Shown here piece by piece: positions 37,276-46,867 of a stretch of 64,000 nucleotides of DNA; within the stretch, counting starts at the first letter, position 1; every line of letters begins with the position of its first letter. The DNA comes from Leptolinea sp. GTDB taxonomy: Bacteria; Chloroflexota; Anaerolineae; Anaerolineales; Anaerolineaceae. The stretch lies in contig JAAZMZ010000020.1 in assembly GCA_012798535.1 (NCBI GenBank), forward strand, positions 45,979 through 109,978, given 5' to 3'. The notes beneath the pieces are model-generated. The model had not been told where the DNA came from. It made no database searches and worked only from the letters and a program-made list of their open reading frames with translations. Position numbers and translations under genes: made by a program.

Positions 37276-38133
37276 TTACATGAGTTCTTGCAGGCAAATT
37301 ACAGGCTGCTTTTCACCAGCCATTTGAACGTCACGGATGATGCTTCTCGAGTCTATCAGCATAGAGATTGTCTCTTCAACAGCATCCCAATCCCAGCGAA
37401 ATACTCTCGTGATATCACGTACCGTACAGGCCCCCACAGATTCAAAATAGAGTTGCAGCAGGTGTGCGCGAGCTTGTTTCTCAGAAATCAGTCTGGATTT
37501 CTCTATCGCCTTTGGAAAGTGCCGGTGGAAAAGATCGTAGACAAAAGAATAATGCCACGCGCCATTCGTGCTTATACCCACAGGTGCAAGACGAAAGCTG
37601 GTTTGCAGGATTTCCAGAGCCCGGTTGAAACGACTTTCAGCCCCACTGGTAGAAAGATGAGCAGCTCGGCGCAGCGAGATCGAATCAAGTGGGCCGTCCC
37701 TTAATAAAGCTTCGTACACATTTTTAGCTTCAAGGGGAAGGCTGCCCCGTCGATAATCTTCGAGGTAATCTACTTCCGGTTCGCCATAATTGGGAGAAAG
37801 CGCGTAAAAATGAGGCAGTTTCTCCAGTGAAATCATGCAATTCTTCCGCGCCAATACCCTTCCATAGAACCAGACCCCCTTGCCCAGTAGATCATCTTTC
37901 CATCCCCAGGTGATATGACCCGGGTCATCATGCTCATCCGCAACCGGCCGGTCGCCGGCAGCAGCAACCCAAAGGCTGGGTAGGGGAATTCCGGAAATTG
38001 GCCAAAATGAAATGAAACCGCGTTGATTGACAAACCGAACCGCATCCTGCTGATTGTGAATACGATCCGCAGGTTCGCTGTGGAATGTTTTCCGGCGATA
38101 GTCTCGGATTATAAGTTGGTCTACTTCAACCAT
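37276..38133 (-). CDS. AlkZ/YcaQ-related winged-helix protein
   Basis: GPLDSISLRRAAHLSTSGAESRFNRALEILQTSFRLAPVG... resembles crosslink-repair glycosylase AlkZ-related proteins. Confidence 0.6.
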   Translation of the reverse strand: MVEVDQLIIRDYRRKTFHSEPADRIHNQQDAVRFVNQRGFISFWPISGIPLPSLWVAAAGDRPVADEHDDPGHITWGWKDDLLGKGVWFYGRVLARKNCMISLEKLPHFYALSPNYGEPEVDYLEDYRRGSLPLEAKNVYEALLRDGPLDSISLRRAAHLSTSGAESRFNRALEILQTSFRLAPVGISTNGAWHYSFVYDLFHRHFPKAIEKSRLISEKQARAHLLQLYFESVGACTVRDITRVFRWDWDAVEETISMLIDSRSIIRDVQMAGEKQPVICLQELM

Positions 38134-38138
38134 CAGCC

Positions 38139-39296
38139 CTATTCGGCTTTCAAGATATGTGTGATGATATTTGAACCACTTCCGCCGATATTCTGAGTCA
38201 TACCGTAGATCGGGCGTTCCACCTGAGTTTCCCCGGCTTCTCCGCGCAATTGTTGCACAACTTCCACGATCTGGTACATCCCCGTAGCTCCAACCGGATG
38301 CCCGCGGGATTTCAAACCGCCCCGGGTGGCTATCGGGATGCGCCCTTTGGGAGAGATCTGGTTTTCAATGGCCGCTTTCGGTCCCTGTCCAGGCTCGGCA
38401 AATCCACAGGCTTCCAGCGATAGGGCAGCCATGATGGTGAAAGCGTCATGCAATTCGAATACGCCAATATCCGCAGGAGTAACACCAGCTTGCGCGTAGG
38501 CATCTTTCACCGATTTCTCGGCGGCTGATAACCAGATCGGGTCCTTTCGTGAATGGGCAGCTATGGTATCAGTGGCTGCGGCAGAGGCAACCACTTTGAT
38601 GACTTTTTGCCTGGAATGCGGTTTGACCATCTCCAGAGGCACCAGAACGGCTGCCGCGGAGCCATCGCCCATAGGGGAGGCATCCATAAGGTTGATCGGA
38701 TCGGCGATCATTGGAGCTTTCTGGTAGGCAGCCGGACTGATGGGATCCTGAAAGCGCGCGAAAGGATTGTGCGACCCGTTGGCATGCGCATTGATCGAGA
38801 ATCCGGCAAAATCATCTTTCGACCAGTGATACTCATGCAGATACCGCTGCATGATCAACGCGTTGATGGCCACGAAGGATAATCCCATATCGGCTTCCCA
38901 ATCGCCATCCGCTGCTGTGGCTAACTGTGTTGTGATCTCACCGCCGGGAGAATCGGTCATCTTCTCCACTCCAACGGCGATGGCCGATTCCACCGATCCC
39001 GAAGCCACTGCCATCAGAGCCGACCGGAAAGCAGCCGCACCGGAACTGCAAGCCGCTTCGATATGATATCCTTCTGCAAAACGCATTCCAACCCAGTCGG
39101 CGATATAACTGCCAAGATGCTGCTGATGATTGGCTGAACCGGACATCATGTTTCCCACGTACAGACAATCCGTCTGTTCTATGCCGCATTCCTGCAAGGC
39201 TAACAGTATAGCTTCACCGGCAATTTCTCTTAATGATTTGTCCCAGTGCTCTTCGACTCTGGTCTGTCCAATTCCGATAACAGCGACTTCGCGCAT
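38139..39296 (-). CDS. Thiolase family protein (acetyl-CoA acetyltransferase, archaeal-type)
   Basis: EAACSSGAAAFRSALMAVASG (catalytic Cys), ELHDAFTIMAALSLEACGF, GGLKSRGHPVGATGMYQI. Confidence 0.92.
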   Translation of the reverse strand: MREVAVIGIGQTRVEEHWDKSLREIAGEAILLALQECGIEQTDCLYVGNMMSGSANHQQHLGSYIADWVGMRFAEGYHIEAACSSGAAAFRSALMAVASGSVESAIAVGVEKMTDSPGGEITTQLATAADGDWEADMGLSFVAINALIMQRYLHEYHWSKDDFAGFSINAHANGSHNPFARFQDPISPAAYQKAPMIADPINLMDASPMGDGSAAAVLVPLEMVKPHSRQKVIKVVASAAATDTIAAHSRKDPIWLSAAEKSVKDAYAQAGVTPADIGVFELHDAFTIMAALSLEACGFAEPGQGPKAAIENQISPKGRIPIATRGGLKSRGHPVGATGMYQIVEVVQQLRGEAGETQVERPIYGMTQNIGGSGSNIITHILKAE

Positions 39297-39373
39297 TATT
39301 CCCTCGATTAAAATGGTGATATTGCCTAATTATATGTTCTCCACATGTCAGAATCTATCAGAGTTAACGAAAA

Positions 39374-39401
39374 AGCCACCGGAAAATTCATTCCGATGGC
39401 T
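39374..39401 (-). terminator. Rho-independent terminator
   Basis: Stem AGCCACCGGAA/TTCCGATGGCT (one imperfect pair), minus-strand tail TTTTTCG. Confidence 0.75.
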
Positions 39402-39421
39402 GTGTTTAAACTGCTTACCAA

Positions 39422-39784
39422 TCAATCTTTCTTTTGGAAGAAAATTGAAAGAACAAAACTGACAATACTGATCATCAAGGCACCGAGGATGGCCGCCCAA
39501 AAATTATCCAATGAAAAATCAATTCCCAGGGCTGTGGCAATATTACTGGTAAGCACTAACATCAACGCGTTGGCAATGAAAGTAAACAGACCCAGGGTGA
39601 GAATATAAAAGCCGCAGGTCAAGAATGAGAATAATGGTTTGATCACTGCATTCACGATTCCAAATATCAATGCGAGAATAAGCAGATTATCCAGCCCGCC
39701 GTTGAAATAAATCCCGGGTACCAGCATGATGGTAACTGCCAGAGCAATGGAATTAATAAGCAAACGAATTAAAAACGATTTCAT
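39422..39784 (-). CDS. Phage-holin-family (4-TM, PF04020-like) membrane protein
   Basis: FLIRLLINSIALAVTIMLVPGIYFNGGLDNLLILALIFGIVNAVIKPLFSFLTCGFYILTLGLFTFIANALML. Confidence 0.9.
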   Translation of the reverse strand: MKSFLIRLLINSIALAVTIMLVPGIYFNGGLDNLLILALIFGIVNAVIKPLFSFLTCGFYILTLGLFTFIANALMLVLTSNIATALGIDFSLDNFWAAILGALMISIVSFVLSIFFQKKD

Positions 39785-39955
39785 GTCTCCTCCAGAGCAA
39801 ATCCCTTTATGGGGATATTTGACGTAATCACTATTTTATACGGAATTTCCCGCATTTTGTTGCAACATGCAGTTGTGTATTTATTGGCTAAAACCGATAA
39901 TAAATGTTAAGTAAATTAATTGAGGATTTTACTGGCAAGAAGAGGAGCTACTTAA

Positions 39956-41419
39956 TTGAACGGTAAACTGCTGATTGCCGAAATCAATACCTGGGTTTGG
40001 ATAAATGAACTCAGGATCAAGACTGGCAAACCTATCAGCCTGGATACAGTTCCACCTGAAGAATGGGACAAACTGGCCGGTGTTGGATTTAACACTGTCT
40101 GGTTGATGGGTGTATGGAAGCGCAGTCCGCGTGGCAAGAAGATCAGCCAGGAAAATACTGATCTATTCGAAGAGTATAAAAAATCCTTACCAGATTGGAA
40201 AAAAGAAGATCTCCCCGGATCTCCATATTGTGTAAAAGAATATACGGTTGATGAAAATCTCGGTGGGAATCCGGCACTATTAGCTGCACGCGAAGCTCTT
40301 GCCAGAAGAGGTATGAAATTGATCCTGGATTTTGTTCCAAACCATGTGGCGCTTGATCACAGGTGGATAGAAAAAAATCCAGAATTTCTCGTCAGAGGTG
40401 ATGATCTCGATTTTATTCGTAATCCACACGATTATTTCAAAACGAAGAATGGAATTTTTGCCAACGGCAGAGATCCATTCTTTCCACCGTGGCAGGATGT
40501 TGCCCAGTTGAATTCATTTTCACAGGAATATCGTCAGGCAGCTCTTGACACAGTTGAACTAATCAGCCAGTTGTGTGATAGCGTTCGCTGCGATATGGCC
40601 ATGTTAATGTTGAATCGCGTGTTTTCTTATACCTGGCAAAATCGGGTGGGAATAGCGCCAGCCACAGAATTTTGGACGGATATCATTCCAGTTGTTAAGA
40701 AGAAAAACCCGGATTTGATTTTTATTGCCGAAGCCTACTGGGGATTGGAATGGGATCTTCAGCAGTTGGGATTTGATTACTGCTATGATAAGAGGTTATA
40801 TGACCGGATGACTGAAGAAACCGCAGAGACTATCCGTCAACATCTGGCGGCAGATGCCAGTTTTCAATCACATCTGGTCAGGTTCATCGAGAATCATGAT
40901 GAAGAACGTGCTGCAGAAAGACTCCCTGGACTGAAATCCAGAGCGGCGGCGACACTGGTCTCCACATTGCCCGGCGCAGCTATGTTCTACGAAGGTCAAT
41001 GGGAAGGCCGCAGGTGCCGTAATCATGTTCTGCTTGGAAGACGTCAATATGAGGAAATCAATAGAGAACAGATTGCCTTTTATAAAACCCTGTTGAACAC
41101 GGTCCAAAAAATCCCCACGAATGCCAGGTGGAATCTCTGCGAAGTTACCGGTTGGAATGATAACCTTACCTGCACAAACCTGATTGCTTACACATGGACC
41201 ACAAAATCTAGAATTATTCTGATTGTAATTAATTATTCAAAATCGCCGGCTCAGGGCAGGGTTCATTTACAATGGAATGGATTCATCAAACCGATGATTG
41301 AATTCCATGATCTGATGACAAAAGAGAAAATCCGCAGAGATGTTGCTGAAATAAGAGAAGAGGGATTATTTGTAGATCTGCCTGCCTGGGGTTATCATTA
41401 TTTCTCTTCCAGTGGATGA
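39956..41419 (+). CDS. Alpha-amylase (GH13-type) family protein
   Basis: LDFVPNHVALDH, SVRCDMAMLML, IFIAEAYWGLEWD, VRFIENHDEERAAE: four conserved GH13 regions. Confidence 0.9.
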   Translation: MNGKLLIAEINTWVWINELRIKTGKPISLDTVPPEEWDKLAGVGFNTVWLMGVWKRSPRGKKISQENTDLFEEYKKSLPDWKKEDLPGSPYCVKEYTVDENLGGNPALLAAREALARRGMKLILDFVPNHVALDHRWIEKNPEFLVRGDDLDFIRNPHDYFKTKNGIFANGRDPFFPPWQDVAQLNSFSQEYRQAALDTVELISQLCDSVRCDMAMLMLNRVFSYTWQNRVGIAPATEFWTDIIPVVKKKNPDLIFIAEAYWGLEWDLQQLGFDYCYDKRLYDRMTEETAETIRQHLAADASFQSHLVRFIENHDEERAAERLPGLKSRAAATLVSTLPGAAMFYEGQWEGRRCRNHVLLGRRQYEEINREQIAFYKTLLNTVQKIPTNARWNLCEVTGWNDNLTCTNLIAYTWTTKSRIILIVINYSKSPAQGRVHLQWNGFIKPMIEFHDLMTKEKIRRDVAEIREEGLFVDLPAWGYHYFSSSG

Positions 41420-41440
41420 GAAAAAATAAAGGAGTTCATC

Positions 41441-42076
41441 ATGAAGTACTGGGATATCACTTTACCTATATCGCCCGAGCTACCTGTCTGGCCTGGTGAT
41501 CCACAGATCAAAATTGAACGAGTCAGCCGGATTGAAGACGGAGCGAACGCTAATGTGTCACGGTTGGACATGGGTTGCCACACCGGAACCCACGTTGATG
41601 CTCCCTTCCACTTCCTATCGGCCGGTAAGACCATTGAATCGCTGTCTCTGGATGCACTTATCGGACCGGTGCAGGTGGTTAGAATCCCTGATGATTTTTC
41701 CATCATCACATCGGAGATCATTCAGGTATGCGGAATAAATTCGTCAACCAAACGGGTATTGTTTAAAACTTACAATTCTTCCTTCTGGCAGAAATTTGGT
41801 TCGCAGTTTCGTACTGAATTTGTGGGAATAGATGAATCGGGAGCCAGGGAGTTGGTTAATAAACAGATAACTCTTGTTGGAATCGATTATCTTTCCATTG
41901 CCCCGTTTCGAATCAGCCGGCCAACCCACGAAGTGTTTTTAAAAAGTTCTGTGGTGGTTCTGGAGGGATTGGATCTTTCATCGGTAGAACCGGGTGACTA
42001 TACTCTGATCTGCCTTCCGATGAAAATTGCGGGTGTTGATGGCGCACCTGCGCGAGTCGTCTTGATGCAGGAATGA
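41441..42076 (+). CDS. Cyclase family protein (kynurenine-formamidase-like)
   Basis: DITLPISPELPVWPGDP, LDMGCHTGTHVDAPFHFLSAGKTIESL. Confidence 0.92.
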   Translation: MKYWDITLPISPELPVWPGDPQIKIERVSRIEDGANANVSRLDMGCHTGTHVDAPFHFLSAGKTIESLSLDALIGPVQVVRIPDDFSIITSEIIQVCGINSSTKRVLFKTYNSSFWQKFGSQFRTEFVGIDESGARELVNKQITLVGIDYLSIAPFRISRPTHEVFLKSSVVVLEGLDLSSVEPGDYTLICLPMKIAGVDGAPARVVLMQE

Positions 42077-42094
42077 TCAACAGATCATTCCTGC
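42067..42094. other. Perfect 12-bp hairpin with the cyclase stop codon inside the stem
   Basis: GCAGGAATGATC-AACA-GATCATTCCTGC; no T-tract. Confidence 0.8.
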
Positions 42095-42261
42095 CTGAGT
42101 AGAGAAGAAAACAGGATTGAATACCTGCCAGTAATGAGTGTGAGATGATCAAAATTCTCACTGCAGAGATCATTTTCCGGGGTATTGAGTAGATGTAACA
42201 TTTTTTGTTATAGTGTATCCTAAACAAAATGATTAGTATTTCAAAGAGGAAGGTTCAAAAA

Positions 42262-43218
42262 AGAATGGTAGTGCAATCGAACACAGCTGAGGAAGAAACC
42301 AATCCATTTGAGAAAATCATCATTCTGGGATCCGGTCCAGCCGGCCTGGCGGCTGCCTTGTACGCAGCCCGTGCGGAATTGAATCCCCTTGTGATCAGCG
42401 GTGTAGAATTGGGCGGACAGGCGGCTCTTACCAACACCATTGAGAATTATCCGGGTTTTCCAGAAGGAATTGGTGGATATGAACTGGGGGAACTATTCAA
42501 GAAGCAGGCGGAGCGCTTTGGTGCACGCGTTCAATTTGCCACCGCAACAGATGTAGATCTGCAGATGAGTCCTTATACGATCGTAACAGATTCTGGAAAA
42601 TATAAAACCAGTTCTCTGGTCATTGCCACGGGTGCCAGTCCAAACCATCTCAATATTCCAGGCGAAAAAGAGTTCACCGGGAAAGGCGTTTCGTATTGTG
42701 CCACCTGTGATGGCTGGTTCTTCAAGGAAAAAGAAGTGGTTGTGGTTGGCGGGGGTGACAGCGCCGTGGAAGAAGCGTTATTCCTTACCCGGTTTGCCTC
42801 TTCGGTAAAGATCATTCATCGCAGAGATACTCTGCGCGCCGGCGCACTTCTGCAAAAAAGAGCGAATGAAAACCCGAAAATTTCATTTGTCTGGAACAGT
42901 GTCGTGGAAGAGATCAATGGTGCGGGAAAGGTTACCAGCCTCAGAATTAGAAATACCCGGAGCGGAGAAGAGAGCACTCTGACGACAGACGGCATCTTTA
43001 TTTTTATCGGCCATACACCCAATACGCAGCTTTTCCACGGGCAACTATCTATGGACGATAAAGGATTCATAAAGACTAATTTATTAATGGAAACAAGTGT
43101 TCCCGGGGTATTTGCGGCCGGCGAGGCAGCGGATTCACATTTCCGCCAGGTGATTACATCGGCCGGCATGGGCGCGGCTGCCGCCATACAAGCCACTCAC
43201 TACCTGGAAGATAAATAA
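42262..43218 (+). CDS. trxB: Thioredoxin-disulfide reductase
   Basis: ILGSGPAGLAAALYAARAELNPLVISG, SYCATCDGWFFKEKEVVVVGGGDSAVEEALFLTRFA, GVFAAGEAADSHFRQVITSAGMGAAAA; GTG/ATG alternatives upstream. Confidence 0.93.
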   Translation, partial: RMVVQSNTAEEETNPFEKIIILGSGPAGLAAALYAARAELNPLVISGVELGGQAALTNTIENYPGFPEGIGGYELGELFKKQAERFGARVQFATATDVDLQMSPYTIVTDSGKYKTSSLVIATGASPNHLNIPGEKEFTGKGVSYCATCDGWFFKEKEVVVVGGGDSAVEEALFLTRFASSVKIIHRRDTLRAGALLQKRANENPKISFVWNSVVEEINGAGKVTSLRIRNTRSGEESTLTTDGIFIFIGHTPNTQLFHGQLSMDDKGFIKTNLLMETSVPGVFAAGEAADSHFRQVITSAGMGAAAAIQATHYLEDK

Positions 43219-43245
43219 AACGAGCGGGGTACTCCCGCTCGTTTT
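43217..43245. terminator. Bidirectional Rho-independent terminator between convergent trxB and LysM genes
   Basis: Stem AAAACGAGCGGG/CCCGCTCGTTTT, short loop. Confidence 0.9.
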
Positions 43246-43252
43246 CGCGAAC

Positions 43253-44407
43253 TTATTGAACCGGTGCCGGAGTGGCTGCCGGAGCGCCGCCCCACCACGT
43301 GAATACTCGTTCATAACTCGATGCGCCGGCGGCTTCCCAGATGGGATTGCCGTCCCGGGTTGTACCTGTCTGCCGGGCAACGGTGATTGACCAGCGAATG
43401 ACATGGGGAATGTTACCGGCAGGCCGGAAGGTGACCGGAACGATGTATTTTGTGTCTGTTGAATAATCAACCAGTTTACGGTTGGAACCGTCTGTGACGT
43501 CAACAACTGTGACCATGTAGGTTTCATTCTGCCGCAATTCACCAATGGACGCCCACTGAAGGGTGATGGTCTCATTCTGGATGGTGAAGGATGTCCCATC
43601 GGCAGGGAGCAGCAAGTTGGGGCTTGAATAGGGAGGGGGAGCGGTCGGGGTTGGTGTAGGACCGGCAGTTGGCAGGCGCTCACAAAGTGGAATACTCAAA
43701 GCCTGACCCTGGTAAACGGTATCACTGGTCAGGCCATTGTAAACTTTGATCGAATCAATACTGACTCGGTAGGCATTGGCGATCCCGCTCAGAGTATCAT
43801 TTTCACCGACCGAGTAGCTGACTTTTTCGCAGGCCTGTTCCGTTGTATCCGCCTCACTCATGGTAGATGTCGGCATGGGAGAAGCGGTTGGAGTCGGTTG
43901 CGGAATCAGCAAACGCTGGCCGATGGACAGGTTGCTGCAATCTGCTGCCAGATTATTGAGGGTGATGATTCCTGACGATGTTGTTAAACCATAGCCATAT
44001 GCGATACTGAGGCAGGTATCACCGGATTTAACGGCATATTCCACCGGCGGAAGAGGAGTGAAGGAAGGCAGCGGAGTGGGCGTTTCGCTTGGCAGAGGTG
44101 TGACTGTCATGGTTGGTGTAAGTGTTACCGTCGGGCTGGCAGTTGGTTGGATGACCCGGCCGGTTCCGCTCAAAATGGAGTAAATAACACCGGCACCAAG
44201 AGCTAACAGGAGGATGATGACTCCTATAGCCAGGGGAAGTGAAAGATGAATTTCTGGTAAACGTGATCCCTGTATTGGTTTATTTGCCGATTTCGCATCC
44301 CCGGGGAGCAGGTTTCTACCACAAACCTGACAGCGAGTGGCATTTTCACTAATCTTGGAACCACAGGTTGGACAAATGCGTGAAGTGGGTGTGGATTGTG
44401 GATTCAT
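43253..44407 (-). CDS. Zinc-ribbon / TM / tandem LysM-domain protein
   Basis: CPTCGSKISENATRCQVCG, TM (LPLAIGVIILLLALGAGVIYSIL), two LysM units (VEYAVKSGDTCLSIAYGYG..., VSYSVGENDTLSGIANAYRV...). Confidence 0.9.
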   Translation of the reverse strand: MNPQSTPTSRICPTCGSKISENATRCQVCGRNLLPGDAKSANKPIQGSRLPEIHLSLPLAIGVIILLLALGAGVIYSILSGTGRVIQPTASPTVTLTPTMTVTPLPSETPTPLPSFTPLPPVEYAVKSGDTCLSIAYGYGLTTSSGIITLNNLAADCSNLSIGQRLLIPQPTPTASPMPTSTMSEADTTEQACEKVSYSVGENDTLSGIANAYRVSIDSIKVYNGLTSDTVYQGQALSIPLCERLPTAGPTPTPTAPPPYSSPNLLLPADGTSFTIQNETITLQWASIGELRQNETYMVTVVDVTDGSNRKLVDYSTDTKYIVPVTFRPAGNIPHVIRWSITVARQTGTTRDGNPIWEAAGASSYERVFTWWGGAPAATPAPVQ

Positions 44408-44528
44408 ACGCAGGGGTATCCAGGGGAAAAGTCCGGAAAATCGGATTATACCATAGGCATTTTTCACCCATTAATGAACGAAATTCGTGCCATGTGTTCT
44501 ACTTCGTCATTTTGATACAATTATTTCC

Positions 44529-45719
44529 GTGAGTCTAAGCCTGTACTTCCATATCCCTTTCTGTAAACATCGCTGCGACTATTGTGATTTCACAACCTAT
44601 GCCGGATTTGAGCGTTTGATCCCTGCCTATATGGACGCTCTGTGCAGGCAGGTTGCTTTAATGGGCGGCGGTGAGACGGTTCATACAATTTATCTCGGAG
44701 GTGGAACGCCTTCCCTGGTTCCTCCAGCGATGTATGCACAGCTTCTACAGACGATCAGGGGTCATTTTTCAATTCTTCCCTCCGCTGAAATCACCCTGGA
44801 AGCCAATCCGGGCACCGTGGATCTTGAAACGTTATCCGGCTTTTATAAAGTTGGTTTCAATCGGATCAGTTTTGGAATGCAATCTGCAAAAGATAAAGAA
44901 CTGTCATTATTAGGACGCATTCATAAACCGGTAGATATAGAGAAAGCAGTTGAATATACCCGCGTTTCAAGTTTTGATAACATCAACCTCGATTTAATCT
45001 ATGGATTACCCGGCCAATCTCTTGAAGATTGGCGTTTTACATTATATAAAGCACTTGAATTAAAACCTCAGCATCTTTCGCTGTATAGCCTGATTGTGGA
45101 AGATGGCACTCCATTCGCCAGAAGAATCAGGAGAGGAGAAATTCCGGAACCTGATGGTGATATCGCCGCGGAACAGTATGAGTGGAGTTGTAAGGTCCTT
45201 CAGGAGAACGGTTACAGGCACTATGAGCTATCCAACTGGGCGCTGATCGCAGATAATTTTGATTACCGGTGCTATCACAATCTACAATACTGGCGGCTGC
45301 AGCCCTATATGGGACTGGGCTGTGGCGCGGTCGGTTTTCTACCCGCCGGCGGAAAAGCTGGATCGACCATGCCACGTATTATGGAAAATCCGCGGTTTAT
45401 TACACACTATATTCGTCAGGTGGAACAGGCCAGTCAGTTTGGAGATCCAAACGCCTTCCTGCGGACCTCTACGACGGAATTTGAGATGGAAACTTTCATG
45501 TATATGGGATTGCGTCTGCTGGAGGAGGGGATTAATCCAAAAGTCTTTCTCGATAGATTTGGACAGGACCTGTTCTCCGTATTTGGGAAAAAAATGGAGC
45601 GGTTGATTGACCAGAAACTACTGGAATATTCACCAAATGGAAACATCCGCCTGACACGAAATACGTGGCTGGTGGCTAACCGTGTATTCCGCGAGTTCAC
45701 AGATGAAGAGGATACCTGA
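44529..45719 (+). CDS. hemW: HemW-like radical SAM protein (coproporphyrinogen-III-oxidase-like)
   Basis: GTG start; LYFHIPFCKHRCDYCDFTTY radical-SAM Cys motif, TIYLGGGTPSLVPP, EITLEANPGTVDLETLSGFYKVGFNRISFGMQS, NLDLIYGLPGQSLEDW. Confidence 0.92.
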   Translation: MSLSLYFHIPFCKHRCDYCDFTTYAGFERLIPAYMDALCRQVALMGGGETVHTIYLGGGTPSLVPPAMYAQLLQTIRGHFSILPSAEITLEANPGTVDLETLSGFYKVGFNRISFGMQSAKDKELSLLGRIHKPVDIEKAVEYTRVSSFDNINLDLIYGLPGQSLEDWRFTLYKALELKPQHLSLYSLIVEDGTPFARRIRRGEIPEPDGDIAAEQYEWSCKVLQENGYRHYELSNWALIADNFDYRCYHNLQYWRLQPYMGLGCGAVGFLPAGGKAGSTMPRIMENPRFITHYIRQVEQASQFGDPNAFLRTSTTEFEMETFMYMGLRLLEEGINPKVFLDRFGQDLFSVFGKKMERLIDQKLLEYSPNGNIRLTRNTWLVANRVFREFTDEEDT

Positions 45720-45724
45720 AACTG

Positions 45725-46774
45725 TTATTTTACGGTTACACGGGTTCCCCGGCCAACCTTGTTGATCGCGTCGGGAGGTGTAACTGGGGTAGTCCAGCGG
45801 AACAGCCATTTGGCTTCTTCCGTCCGCATATTGACACATCCGTGACTCATGGGAGTTCCCCAGTTGGTATGCCAGTATGTTCCATGGGTGGCTACACCGG
45901 TCACCGGTTCAAAGAAGCAGCACCAGGGAACACCCGGAAGGATGTACGCGTCCAGGTCATAGAGCAACTCACCGCTGCCCATGTGTTTGGAAGCCATCTT
46001 TCCCTGCACGGTGAACTCACCTGAAGGGGTATTGGTTGATACCTTCCCGTCTTCATAAACATGCGCATCCGGTAATCCCGAGGATATTTTCGTATCAAGA
46101 ACGATCTTGTCTCCCTCATAGGCTGTCAGGTGTTGACGAGACAGGGAAATCTCGATGCGTTTCAGTTCGGGATTCACATTGGGCGAGATGGGCGTAAGTT
46201 CCTCATCAGGAATGGGACGCAGGTGTTCGGCCGGTACGTGATAGTCCATATCGATCAATTCGTCGTTAACCCGATACCAGGTACTTCCATCCGGTCCCCG
46301 TTCAATGCCTGTGATCCAATGAGTAGAACCGTAATACAGGCGGTAAAGGGTGCGCCATCCGGTCAGTTTGTTATAGAGGGAAGCTTCTGTAAACGGTACA
46401 GAAACCTCGGCGATCTGGCGGGTTTTTGGTGCCGATTCCAGTACCGGATTCAAATTCATACGAACAGATTGCAGATGTGCGGAATGCACATATCCGCGCC
46501 AGACCCGGTACCAGACAGGGTTGTAATCCGGGCCTTCATCAGAGATAATAGTCTCATATATATTAATAAGCTCGTCGCGAAACCGCTGGTAAAGTATGAT
46601 ACTTTTATCCGACGGTCGGCTGTAGACAGAAACCGACTTTACAGCTACGCGGGCGATATCACCGCCATCCAGGTCTTCCACGGGACCGAAATATGGGCGG
46701 AAGGCAAGACTGCTTAACCCCAGTGTGCTTAGTCTCAAAAAATCGCGGCGAGAAAGTTTCATTGACATGGCCAT
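45725..46774 (-). CDS. L,D-transpeptidase (YkuD) with twin-arginine signal
   Basis: LSRRDFLRLSTLGLSSLAF Tat-like signal; HGTYWHTNWGTPMSHGCVNMRTEEAKWLF catalytic motif. Confidence 0.92.
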   Translation of the reverse strand: MAMSMKLSRRDFLRLSTLGLSSLAFRPYFGPVEDLDGGDIARVAVKSVSVYSRPSDKSIILYQRFRDELINIYETIISDEGPDYNPVWYRVWRGYVHSAHLQSVRMNLNPVLESAPKTRQIAEVSVPFTEASLYNKLTGWRTLYRLYYGSTHWITGIERGPDGSTWYRVNDELIDMDYHVPAEHLRPIPDEELTPISPNVNPELKRIEISLSRQHLTAYEGDKIVLDTKISSGLPDAHVYEDGKVSTNTPSGEFTVQGKMASKHMGSGELLYDLDAYILPGVPWCCFFEPVTGVATHGTYWHTNWGTPMSHGCVNMRTEEAKWLFRWTTPVTPPDAINKVGRGTRVTVK

Positions 46775-46867
46775 ATTATACCTAAAGTGTCCGAATAAAC
46801 CAGCTAATGTGTATGGCATAGCTTTTGCAACATTGCCTCAAAGATCGATCTTCAGGAGACAGTGGAA

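Noticed and set aside
39422-39784. Prophage remnant suggested by the holin-family protein and the GH25 lysozyme at 46.9 kb
   Set aside because: The two genes are 7 kb apart, separated by housekeeping genes, with no other phage genes; this 4-TM holin family is widespread in chromosomes.
43600-44160. Tandem DNA repeat in the LysM gene
   Set aside because: Low-complexity Pro/Thr/Ser linker codons between domains, not a true DNA repeat array.
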